Positions 17,981 through 24,864 of a DNA stretch of 64,000 bases are shown in pieces. The DNA comes from Tepidiforma sp. Lineage in GTDB: Bacteria > Chloroflexota > Dehalococcoidia > Tepidiformales > Tepidiformaceae. The notes beneath the pieces were generated by a model. It was given only the letters and a program-made list of their open reading frames with translations, had not been told where the DNA came from and ran no database searches. Made by a program: the position numbers and the translations under genes. Each line of letters begins with the position of its first letter. Within the stretch, counting starts at the first letter, position 1. The stretch lies in the NCBI RefSeq assembly GCF_026003995.1, contig NZ_BPIG01000001.1:569444-633443 (forward strand). Reading direction: 5' to 3'.

Positions 17981-19718
17981 CGTCGTCTCCCGGGTCGGCG
18001 AAGGCGGGAAGCCAGAAGGTGACGGCGAGCCCGCCCTCCTGCCGAAGTTCGGCGCGTATCGTACCGCCCATTCCCTCGATGAGCCTGCGGCAGACAGCGA
18101 GGCCGAGACCGGCGCCCGGGGCGAGGCCCGCGGTGCGCGACGAGCGGTAGAAGCGTTCGAAGATGCGGTCGATGTCCTCCGGGGGGACGCCGGGCCCGCG
18201 GTCGAGGACGCTCACGGTGCCACCGGCAGCGTCCCCGGCGACGACGACTTCGATGGTCGTCCCGGGCGGGGAGTACTTGGCGGCGTTCTGGATGAGGTTG
18301 CGGAGCACGTGCTCGAGGTAGCCGGGGTCGCCGGCGACCGGCGGGGGCGAGGTTTCGACGCGCACGTCGACGGTGCAGCCGTTCCCGGGGTCGAGGCCGG
18401 CCACGAGCCGGGGGATCAGCCGCTGGAGGAGAACGGGTTCGACCGGGACGTCGCGGTCGAGCTCGGCGCGGGAGAGCGCGAGCAGGTTTTCGAGCATGCG
18501 GGAGAGGCGCTCCGCTTCGCGCTCGACGTCGGCGAGGATGCCGTCGGCGACGTCGGGGTCGAGTTCGGCCCGGCGGGTGCGGAGGACGTGCGCGCCGCCG
18601 TGGATGACGGTGATCGGGGTGCGGAGCTCGTGGGAGATGAAGCCGAGGAACTCGTCCTTGGCGTCGTTGGCGCGGCGGGCTTCGTCGTACAGGCGGGCAT
18701 GGTCGATGGCGATGGCGGCGCGGGCGCCGACCTGCCGCGCGAGTTCGACGTCGCGGCCATCGAAGTGGCGCGAGCCGCCGACCCTGAGGAACGTCATCGC
18801 GCCGAAAAGGCCGTCGCGGGATTCGATGGGGGCGACGATGATGGAGCGCGCCTCCACGCGCCGGGCGATCTCTGCGAGGGCCGGCGTTCCCGAGAGGCGC
18901 CGGAGCATCTCGTCGCTGATGACCGGGACGAACCACGCGCTGCCGCCGCGCACGGCGTTGGCGATGGCCGCCCGGAGCTCCTGCGCGGCGCCGGCGGCCT
19001 CGAAGGCCTCGACCGCCTCCGCGAGCCTCGCGTCGGCGCTCGCCCGGGCGACCCGGCGCAGCTTGCCGTCCTCGAGCAAGTCGACGAAGCAGGCATCGGC
19101 AAACCGGGGGACCACGAGCCCGGCGAGGGCCGTCATCGTGCGCTGGAGGTCGAGGGACTGGTTGAGGGCGACCCCGGCGTCGGCGAGGAGCTGGAGCGCC
19201 TCATTCGCGCGGAGGAGCTCGTGCTCCTTGGCAAGGGCGCCGGCGTAGAGGTCGGAAATTTCAGCCTCGCGCTCGATGAGGCGGCGGAGCAGCCGGCGCA
19301 TCCGCCCGCCGAAGACGGCGATGACGCCGCCTTCGACGACGAACGCCGCCAGGACGACGAGGTCGGCCGAATCGAACTCGAAAGCGCCGGGCTTGCCAAC
19401 GAAGAAGAGGTTCGCGATGACGGCTGAGGCAGCGGTCGCTGCGAGGGCGGGCCCGGTGCCCGCGAGAAAGGCCGTCGCGACGGACGCGCCGAGGAAGATG
19501 ACGAACGTGGGCGTAAGACCCTCGAAGATGAGTCCGAGCAAGGCGCGGGCCCCGGTCGCCCCGGCGACGAGGATGGCCGCGATGAGGTAGCCGCGGAGCC
19601 AGCCGGCGGTGTCGTCCTCTGCCAGCCAGCGCAGGAGTCCGCGGAGGCGGGGAGGGGCACCGGGCAGGAGGGAGGGGTCGCCCGCGGAGCCGACCGCCGG
19701 GCTGCTGCGGGCGGTCAT
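17970..19718 (-). CDS. Membrane sensor histidine kinase (DUF4118-GAF-HisKA-HATPase)
   Basis: 582 residues. Four hydrophobic segments at about residues 40-145 resemble the KdpD DUF4118 region; then a helical linker, a GAF-like sensor (about 165-335), a HisKA domain with the phosphorylated His in FISHELRTPITVIHGG (about H361), and an HATPase domain with NLIQNAAKYSPPGT, DRGPGVPPED and GAGLGLAVCRRL. No KdpD N-terminal domain or USP domain is present, so the input differs from true KdpD. ATG at 19718 shares one base with the fumC stop; together with the response regulator it follows fumC in one leftward run. Confidence 0.92.
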   Translation of the reverse strand: MTARSSPAVGSAGDPSLLPGAPPRLRGLLRWLAEDDTAGWLRGYLIAAILVAGATGARALLGLIFEGLTPTFVIFLGASVATAFLAGTGPALAATAASAVIANLFFVGKPGAFEFDSADLVVLAAFVVEGGVIAVFGGRMRRLLRRLIEREAEISDLYAGALAKEHELLRANEALQLLADAGVALNQSLDLQRTMTALAGLVVPRFADACFVDLLEDGKLRRVARASADARLAEAVEAFEAAGAAQELRAAIANAVRGGSAWFVPVISDEMLRRLSGTPALAEIARRVEARSIIVAPIESRDGLFGAMTFLRVGGSRHFDGRDVELARQVGARAAIAIDHARLYDEARRANDAKDEFLGFISHELRTPITVIHGGAHVLRTRRAELDPDVADGILADVEREAERLSRMLENLLALSRAELDRDVPVEPVLLQRLIPRLVAGLDPGNGCTVDVRVETSPPPVAGDPGYLEHVLRNLIQNAAKYSPPGTTIEVVVAGDAAGGTVSVLDRGPGVPPEDIDRIFERFYRSSRTAGLAPGAGLGLAVCRRLIEGMGGTIRAELRQEGGLAVTFWLPAFADPGDDDER

Positions 19719-21109
19719 CAGTCGCCCGTCATGCGGCGGAAGTCGAACAGGCGGTCGAGGGCGCGGTCATCGAGGCCGAGTTCGCGGCGGGCGGCCTCCC
19801 GGATCGTGATGCCTTCGGCGAGGGCGCGCTTCACGAGTTCGGCGGTGCGGTCGTAGCCGATATCGAGCGCGAGCGGCGTCGCGATGGCGAGGCCCTGCTC
19901 GACGAGCTGCGGGCCGCGCTCCGTGGCCCGGATGCCCGCGACGCACTTTTCGGCGAAGACGGCTGCGGCGCTGCCGAGCAGGTCGACGGATTCGAGCAGC
20001 GCCGCGCCGGCCACGGGGAGCATGGTGTTCAGTTCGAAGAAGCCCCACTGGCCCGCCATCCCGATGGTCGCGTCGTTGCCGACGACCCGCGCGGCGACCT
20101 GGACGACGGCCTCCGGGATGACGGGGTTGACCTTGCCGGGCATGATGCTGCTCCCCGGCTGGAGGGCCGGGAGTTCGATTTCGGCGAGCCCGGCCCGGGG
20201 GCCGCTCGCCATCAGGCGGAGGTCGTTGGCGATTTTCACGAGGGCCACGGCAGCGGCGCGGAGGTGGCCGCTTGCCTCGACGATGGCATCGATGGAGGAC
20301 TGGGCCTGGAAGTGGTTGGTCGTCTCGGTGAGCTGGACGCGGGCGACTTCGGAGACGTACGCGAGCGCGCGGCCGGCGAATTCGGGGTGGGTGTTGAGGC
20401 CGGTGCCAACCGCCGTGCCGCCCAGCGCGACCTCGCGCAGGGCTTCGCCGGCGGCCGTGACCCGGCGGCGTGCGCGCTCGACCTGCCCCGCGTAGCCGCG
20501 GAACTCCTGGCCGAGGCGGACCGGCACGGCGTCCATCAGGTGGGTGCGGCCGGTCTTGATGACGCCGTCGAACTCGGCGGACTTCGCCTGGAGCGCGGAT
20601 TCGAGCCGGTAGAGGCCGGGCAGCAGGTGCTCGCGGATGCGGCGGATGGCGGCGAGGTGGATGGCCGTGGGCACGACGTCGTTCGAGGACTGGCCGCGGT
20701 TGACGTGGTCGTTCGGATGGACCGGCCGGTAGACGCCGCGTGGGCCGCCGCCGAGGAGCTCGTTGGCGCGGTTCGCGATGACCTCGTTCACGTTCATGTT
20801 GGTGGAGGTGCCCGAACCCGTCTGGTAGATGTCGACCGGGAACTGGTCGTCCCAGCGGCCTTCCGCGACCTCTCTGGCGGCGGTGATGATGGCGTCGGCG
20901 AGCTGTGGGTCGAGGAGCCCGAGCTGGCGGTTGGCGCGGGCGGCGCCGGCCTTGAGGAGCGCCAGCGCGTGGACGATCGCCAGCGGGAAGGGCCGGCCGG
21001 AGATGGGGAAGTTGGCGATAGCGCGGGCGGTATCGATGCCGTAGAGGGCATCGGCGGGCACCGGGAATTCGCCGAGGGCGTCGCGCTCGATGCGGGTGGC
21101 GTCGGCCAT
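19718..21109 (-). CDS. fumC: Class II fumarate hydratase
   Basis: Interconverts fumarate and malate in the TCA cycle; iron-independent cytosolic tetramer. 463 residues. Seen: IYQTGSGTSTNMNVNEVIANRA, VHPNDHVNRGQSSNDVVPTA, TGRTHLMDAVPVRLGQE, and the superfamily signature GSSIMPGKVNP. Aspartate ammonia-lyases share much of this, but TGSGT and the HPNDHVNRGQSSND segment favour fumarase. The first gene of the fumC-kinase-regulator run. A hint that the two-component pair senses a carbon or redox state is speculation from linkage. Confidence 0.88.
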   Translation of the reverse strand: MADATRIERDALGEFPVPADALYGIDTARAIANFPISGRPFPLAIVHALALLKAGAARANRQLGLLDPQLADAIITAAREVAEGRWDDQFPVDIYQTGSGTSTNMNVNEVIANRANELLGGGPRGVYRPVHPNDHVNRGQSSNDVVPTAIHLAAIRRIREHLLPGLYRLESALQAKSAEFDGVIKTGRTHLMDAVPVRLGQEFRGYAGQVERARRRVTAAGEALREVALGGTAVGTGLNTHPEFAGRALAYVSEVARVQLTETTNHFQAQSSIDAIVEASGHLRAAAVALVKIANDLRLMASGPRAGLAEIELPALQPGSSIMPGKVNPVIPEAVVQVAARVVGNDATIGMAGQWGFFELNTMLPVAGAALLESVDLLGSAAAVFAEKCVAGIRATERGPQLVEQGLAIATPLALDIGYDRTAELVKRALAEGITIREAARRELGLDDRALDRLFDFRRMTGD

Positions 21110-21159
21110 GGGGACACTCTAGCAGGCTCGCGGAGGAGGTTGGAGAGGCCGCCGGCGGG

Positions 21160-21188
21160 TTGAACAGGGGATGGCGCAGGCATAGACT
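21160..21188 (+). promoter_or_regulatory. Promoter of the tRNA run
   Basis: TTGAAC (21160-21165), exactly 17 bases, TAGACT (21183-21188). The predicted start falls just before tRNA-Val at 21198. Confidence 0.6.
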
Positions 21189-21197
21189 GGGCGTGGC

Positions 21198-21274
21198 GGG
21201 TGGTTAGCTCAGATGGTTAGAGCGCGTCGTTCACACCGACGAGGCCACTGGTTCGAGTCCAGTACCGCCCACCA
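21198..21274 (+). tRNA. tRNA-Val (CAC)
   Basis: Full cloverleaf of 77 bases: acceptor GGGTGGT with ACCGCCC, D-arm TAGCTC, anticodon stem CGTCG/CGACG around TTCACAC (anticodon CAC), T-arm, and an encoded CCA. First of three tRNAs in one run. Confidence 0.95.
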
Positions 21275-21333
21275 GCCGAATCGTCGGTCCATCGGTTGAA
21301 CGGGGTGCCCGTCCGGCCGATAATCGAAGCAGT

Positions 21334-21420
21334 GCCGAAGTGGCGGAATGGCAGACGCGCTACGTTCAGGGCGTAGTGCCCCCTGTGGGCGTGTGAGTTC
21401 AAATCTCACCTTCGGCACCA
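21334..21420 (+). tRNA. tRNA-Leu (CAG)
   Basis: 87 bases with the long variable arm of class II tRNAs. Acceptor GCCGAAG with CTTCGGC, anticodon stem CTACG/CGTAG around TTCAGGG (anticodon CAG), encoded ACCA. Confidence 0.95.
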
Positions 21421-21433
21421 TCGCAAGTTTCGT

Positions 21434-21509
21434 GCGCCCGTAGCTCAGGGGATAGAGTGTTGGGTTGCGGACCCAAAGGTCGGAGGTTCGAATCCTCCCG
21501 GGCGTACCA
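21434..21509 (+). tRNA. tRNA-Arg (GCG), prophage integration target
   Basis: 76 bases; acceptor GCGCCCG with CGGGCGT, anticodon stem TTGGG/CCCAA around TTGCGGA (anticodon GCG), encoded CCA. Its last 40 bases recur at 62,329-62,368, marking it as the attachment gene. The intact copy lies on the integrase side, so the tRNA stays functional after integration. Confidence 0.95.
21470..21509 (+). repeat. attL core, 40-bp direct repeat
   Basis: Identical over 40 bases to 62,329-62,368; the flanking bases differ on both sides. It spans the 3' side of the anticodon arm through the CCA of tRNA-Arg, the usual crossover region for tyrosine integrases. Confidence 0.93.
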
Positions 21510-21578
21510 CCACCACAGTTTTATGTGCACCTGCAGGTTCGTGGGCCCGGGCAATCCACACCGAGGTGTTCACAAAAC

Positions 21579-22577
21579 ATGGCCCCCAAGTCGTCATCTG
21601 TCGAACCTACGGTCGCACCCCCCCCGTGGGCGACCGGGTCCATCCGCGAGGCTCGCGATGAGTGGCTCGCCACCTACTACGCTGCCAGCCCCAAGACCGT
21701 CCGCAACTACCGCGCCATCACCGACCGCATGCTCGAAGCCCTCGAGGCCGACGGCATCGCCGACCTCGCCGACGTCTCCCCGCGCCACCTGACCCTCTTC
21801 CTCGCCGCAGAGTGGGAGCGCCCCCGGCGCACCACCCGCCACGACGGCGACCGCGCCGACCAGAACCGCATCTCCACCTCCATGGTCGTCGCCACCCACG
21901 CCGTCCTCAGCATCTTCTGGAAGTGGGTCCACCACCAGGGCTACACCGACGCCAACCCCATGGCATCCGTCCGCCGCCCGGCAACCCCCAAGCTCACCCG
22001 CACCGCGCTCTCAGCCGACGATGCCCACGCCATGGTCGCCAAGTGCCGCGAGAAGGACGACCCCATCGTCGCCGCCCGCGACGAGGCCATCGTCACCCTC
22101 TTCCTCGGCACCGGCCTGCGCGTCCGCGCCCTCCTCGGGCTCCGCCTCGGCGATATCGACTGGGCCAACCGCCGCCTCCTCATCCGGGACGACAAAGGGC
22201 AAGGCATCGTGCAGCGCCGCGTCCGCCTCAGCCCTAAGGCCTACCAGGCCCTCCGCCGCTGGGTCCGCATGCGCGAGAAGTACCGTGTCTCCTCCGATGC
22301 CCTGTGGATCTCCATCCGCCGCCGCCCCATGACCTACGACGCCATCTGGCGCGTCATCCGCTCCCTCGGCGAATACGCCGGCGTCGACGGCCCGGCCCAC
22401 CCGCACCGCCTTCGGCATACCGCCGCGACCGAGCTCTACCGCGAGACGAAGGACATCCTCATCGTCAAAGCCTTCCTCGGCCACAGCAAGGTCCAGACGA
22501 CCGAGCGCTACCTCCGCCGCCTCGGCCTCGAGCTCGAGGACGCCGACTACCGCACCCCGGACGAGTGGCTCGCCTGA
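21579..22577 (+). CDS. int: Tyrosine-type phage integrase
   Basis: Recombines attP with the tRNA-Arg attB site. 332 residues from ATG at 21579, 69 bases inside attL. Seen: an N-terminal SAM-like core-binding domain (about 20-125: ARDEWLATYYAASPKTVRNY) and a catalytic domain with the first Arg in FLGTGLRVRALLGL (about 181), the HxxR box HPHRLRHTAATEL (about 277-280), GHSKVQTTERYL with the next conserved His and the nucleophilic Tyr (about 310). An excisionase candidate is the small MerR-like gene at 53,895, though it is distant. Confidence 0.95.
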   Translation: MAPKSSSVEPTVAPPPWATGSIREARDEWLATYYAASPKTVRNYRAITDRMLEALEADGIADLADVSPRHLTLFLAAEWERPRRTTRHDGDRADQNRISTSMVVATHAVLSIFWKWVHHQGYTDANPMASVRRPATPKLTRTALSADDAHAMVAKCREKDDPIVAARDEAIVTLFLGTGLRVRALLGLRLGDIDWANRRLLIRDDKGQGIVQRRVRLSPKAYQALRRWVRMREKYRVSSDALWISIRRRPMTYDAIWRVIRSLGEYAGVDGPAHPHRLRHTAATELYRETKDILIVKAFLGHSKVQTTERYLRRLGLELEDADYRTPDEWLA

Positions 22578-22753
22578 CCAAGCGGACCCCGGTCCAGCAC
22601 CCGAAGCCCGTGCCTCCGCCCGTGAGCACGGGCTTCGTCGCGCGTCCCGAACGTCAGCACCGGCGCCGCCAGCACCCGACGCCCCGCTGGCTCATGCCCG
22701 ACGACCAGCGCCCAGTCGTTGCGCCCCACCCGCGCTACTACCGCGTCAACCAC
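22547..22753 (-). CDS. Hypothetical small protein at the end of the late operon
   Basis: 68 residues from GTG at 22753, overlapping the upstream holin-like gene by eight bases. Codons prefer G at the third position as in the other leftward phage genes. The sequence (NDWALVVGHEPAGRR, TRDEARAHGRRHGLRVLD) is basic and resembles no family I recognise. It runs 31 bases into the convergent integrase gene. The hairpin at 22,603-22,636 lies within it. The reading frame could be a chance opening, but the overlap and codon use favour a real gene. Confidence 0.45.
   Translation of the reverse strand: MVDAVVARVGRNDWALVVGHEPAGRRVLAAPVLTFGTRDEARAHGRRHGLRVLDRGPLGQASHSSGVR
22603..22636. terminator. Perfect 11-bp hairpin between convergent int and late operon
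   Basis: GAAGCCCGTGC (22603-22613) pairs with GCACGGGCTTC (22626-22636) over a 12-base loop, just past the int stop. No T-run; it may stop transcription from both sides. Confidence 0.45.
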
Positions 22754-22958
22754 TGGCGTCCCTGCTCGCAATCCACCGCGCGATCGGATTCACGAGCGCC
22801 GCCACCGCGACGCGTGACCCGGCCACCAGCGTCGCCGCCACCCAGTCGCCCCAGTTCGTCACCGGGTTCTGGTCCGTGGCCACGTACGCCGTCCCGACGT
22901 ACACGATGAACACCGCGGCTGCGAACAGCAGCTCCTCCCGCCACTTGAACACGTACAC
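22746..22958 (-). CDS. Small membrane protein, possible holin
   Basis: 70 residues from GTG at 22958 behind GGGAGG. Two hydrophobic segments (LLFAAAVFIVYVGTAYVA and WVAATLVAGSRVAVAALV) separated by a short polar turn, with charged ends. It directly follows the amidase gene (one base between the codons), a usual place for a holin or a late lysis protein. No named holin family is recognised. Confidence 0.6.
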   Translation of the reverse strand: MYVFKWREELLFAAAVFIVYVGTAYVATDQNPVTNWGDWVAATLVAGSRVAVAALVNPIARWIASRDASG

Positions 22959-22959
22959 C

Positions 22960-23823
22960 TCACACCTCCCGTCGCATGATGACGTCGCCGTCCTCGAGCA
23001 CGTCGAGCACGAACCGCGCTACCGGATCCCCGGCAGGCTTCCCCTCGAGCCTCGCCACGCGCTCCTGCGTGCCGGCAAGCCCCAACCAAAAGTTGTTCCC
23101 CATGTAATCCAGGTACGCCAGCGTCTGCGCCCCGGAGAGCCGCACCGTCACCCCGAGCGGCTGCTTCACACCCGTCGCCAGCTCCAGCGGAAGCCGGTTC
23201 TCCTCCGTGCAGACCACCGGGACCACCCCTCGGCCCGCCAGCAGCCGTTCCACCCGCTCCAGCCTCGCCAGTTCCTCAGCCTTCATACCGTCCTCCTCAT
23301 CGAGCGCCGCGTAGAACGGCGCATATCGTCCGCTTGGGCACGCCGTCGGCCCCGCGTTGGGGCTCGACCAGCTCCACACCTCCCGGTGCTCCCACACCGT
23401 CCTGCCTTCCGGTTCCCGCCGCGCTCGCCGCCCGGTGTAGCGCTCCCATTCCCGCGCGAGGCCGACCATCGCCACGACCTGCGCCGCGTTCAGCGGCGTC
23501 CCGGCGACCCCCTCGGCCTCCACCGCCCACAGGCGTGTGTTCGCCTCCCGGTTCCCGCTCGTCCACGTCGAACTCCACACCGGGTAGTGCTGCAGCAGCC
23601 GCCCGTCCGCCATCAGCGAGAACATCCAGCTCGCCTGCGCCTTCGGCGTGTACCGCCCGTCGGCGTCACGCTCCTGGCTCATCATCCGGCCGTCGATTCC
23701 CCCGCGGCCCCAGCCCTCCATTGAGTGGCACACGATGCCCTCGCCGCGGTTGCGGTCCGAATACACCTTGTCAGCCGGCCCGGGCTCGCGAACGGCCCAG
23801 TCCACCCACCCATCCACAATCAC
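22960..23823 (-). CDS. N-acetylmuramoyl-L-alanine amidase endolysin
   Basis: Cleaves the peptidoglycan amide bond for host lysis. 287 residues from GTG at 23823, chosen because it overlaps the previous stop in a GTGA. An amidase_2/PGRP-like domain covers about residues 20-170: first zinc His in GEGIVCHSMEGW (H33), second in TVWEHREVWSW (H146), and a Cys in GPTACPSGRYA (C162), matching the T7-lysozyme His/His/Cys site. NREANTRLWAVEAEG is a typical substrate-side segment. The C-terminal ~110 residues include a short coiled coil and an unknown domain that may bind the wall. No signal peptide is visible, so it should need a holin. Confidence 0.85.
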   Translation of the reverse strand: MIVDGWVDWAVREPGPADKVYSDRNRGEGIVCHSMEGWGRGGIDGRMMSQERDADGRYTPKAQASWMFSLMADGRLLQHYPVWSSTWTSGNREANTRLWAVEAEGVAGTPLNAAQVVAMVGLAREWERYTGRRARREPEGRTVWEHREVWSWSSPNAGPTACPSGRYAPFYAALDEEDGMKAEELARLERVERLLAGRGVVPVVCTEENRLPLELATGVKQPLGVTVRLSGAQTLAYLDYMGNNFWLGLAGTQERVARLEGKPAGDPVARFVLDVLEDGDVIMRREV

Positions 23824-24059
23824 AGCACGAACTCCTTCGGTGCCTCTCGCAGCCGGTCCTGCACCCGCTGCCATATCCGCCGCCGCAAGTCCTCGTCCAC
23901 CTCGTACTCGCACCGGGTCACCCGCACGTCGCGCCGCCCCAGCTCCGCCAGCCCCCGCGCCATCGCCAGCGCGTCGGCTTCCGTATCGAGGTCGACCAGC
24001 GCCGACGAGCCCCACGCCGTCATCCACGTGACCATCCACGACACCGCTGGCTCACTCAT
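23820..24059 (-). CDS. Hypothetical protein in the lysis cassette
   Basis: 79 residues, ATG at 24059 within an ATGA overlap with the upstream membrane peptide and a GTGA overlap with the endolysin downstream. Charged C-terminal half (DEDLRRRIWQRVQDRLREAPKEF) predicted helical; no membrane segment. No known family. The tight coupling suggests a role in, or timing with, lysis. Confidence 0.7.
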   Translation of the reverse strand: MSEPAVSWMVTWMTAWGSSALVDLDTEADALAMARGLAELGRRDVRVTRCEYEVDEDLRRRIWQRVQDRLREAPKEFVL

Positions 24060-24154
24060 ACCCGCAGCCTCCGTTCCGGCCAGAAGGCGAGCAGCGTGAT
24101 GCCAGCCGCCCACAGGAACACCAGCCCCACGGCCCCACGCGCGGCCCACCTCAC
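24056..24154 (-). CDS. 32-residue single-span membrane peptide
   Basis: Starts at GTG 24154 inside a GTGA overlap and ends in an ATGA overlap. One hydrophobic helix (GAVGLVFLWAAGITLLAFW) flanked by basic residues (WAAR before, PERRLRV after). A holin, antiholin or spanin-like accessory is possible. Both overlaps make it a likely gene despite its size. Confidence 0.6.
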   Translation of the reverse strand: MRWAARGAVGLVFLWAAGITLLAFWPERRLRV

Positions 24155-24369
24155 CGTTGCACCGCCTCGAGGAACAGCGGAACTACGATCGCGCCACACA
24201 CGATGAGCCCGCCCCCCAGCGCCCAAATGAACCGCTCCAGACGCGACACCCGGCCGTTGGTCCGCATCGTCTGCTCGCGGACCTCGCGCAGCGTGTGGCC
24301 GACAGCGACCCGCCACGCCCGATCGCTCTCCGGGTTGAGCAACTGGTCCAGCAGGTCACCGTCGCTCAC
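24151..24369 (-). CDS. XhlA-like membrane protein, putative holin partner
   Basis: 72 residues from GTG at 24369 behind AAGGAGG. Polar N-terminus with a short helical/coiled part (GHTLREVREQTMRTNGRVSR) followed by one membrane span near the C-terminus (FIWALGGGLIVCGAIVVPLF). This layout is that of XhlA-type holin partners found beside phage amidases. It begins the lysis cassette, which continues without gaps to the endolysin. Confidence 0.65.
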   Translation of the reverse strand: MSDGDLLDQLLNPESDRAWRVAVGHTLREVREQTMRTNGRVSRLERFIWALGGGLIVCGAIVVPLFLEAVQR

Positions 24370-24370
24370 T

Positions 24371-24526
24371 TCAGTCCTCCTTCAGCGTTCGCGACTTCTC
24401 CGCCGCGTAGAGCGCGCGCAGCTGCGCCTTCGCCTTCTCGTACGTCTCGTGCCGCCCCTTCACCTGGTGGGTCTCGGCGTTCTGCACCAGCCACCCACCC
24501 TTCGCCCGGACGATCTGGTACGGCAT
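24371..24526 (-). CDS. Small basic protein of unknown function
   Basis: 51 residues from ATG at 24526 with an AGGTGAGG-type box. Sequence pattern PYQIVRAKGGWLVQNAETH then a helix EKAKAQLRALYAAEKSR. Short proteins of this shape (aromatic, one basic turn, KAxAQLRALYA helix) are common beside phage structural genes, without known function. One base separates it from the XhlA-like start. Confidence 0.65.
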   Translation of the reverse strand: MPYQIVRAKGGWLVQNAETHQVKGRHETYEKAKAQLRALYAAEKSRTLKED

Positions 24527-24568
24527 CGCCTCACCTCCTTGCCAGCCGAGAGCGCCGACGTGCGGCGC

Positions 24569-24850
24569 TCAGCCTTTTCCCAGCGCGTCCAGCTCCGCCA
24601 CCGTCTGCTCGATGGCGATCTCCAGCTTGCGCAGGTCGTAGAGCGCCGCCGCCAGCTGCTGCTTCGCCTCCGAATCCCGGTTGTTGCGGATGCGCGTGTC
24701 TGCCTCTGCCGCCTCATTCAGCGGGTCAGAGAGGATCTTCCGCCACTTCTCGATGTCCAGAGACCGCGCGTAGTGCTGGCTCTCCAGACCCGCCAGCGTG
24801 TTCTCCAGCACCTCGCGGCGCTGCTCCGGGCCGAACTTCCGATACTCCAT
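24569..24850 (-). CDS. Helical phage protein downstream of the tail fibre
   Basis: 93 residues from ATG at 24850 behind AAGGAGAAGG. Predicted almost wholly helical and charged (QRREVLENTLAGLESQHYAR, AALYDLRKLEIAIEQTVAEL). Longer readings upstream pass through the fibre gene in another frame. The position between fibre and lysis genes suggests a fibre chaperone or virion component; this is inference. Confidence 0.75.
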   Translation of the reverse strand: MEYRKFGPEQRREVLENTLAGLESQHYARSLDIEKWRKILSDPLNEAAEADTRIRNNRDSEAKQQLAAALYDLRKLEIAIEQTVAELDALGKG

Positions 24851-24864
24851 GACCTTCTCCTTGC

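Noticed and set aside
21465-22577. Integrase starting inside tRNA-Arg
   Set aside because: The reading is open there, but the first ~38 residues translate tRNA sequence; ATG at 21579 begins the integrase proper.
22960-24039. Longer 359-residue start for the endolysin
   Set aside because: The extra N-terminus is a low-complexity read-through of the upstream genes in another frame; GTG at 23823 fits homology and overlap.
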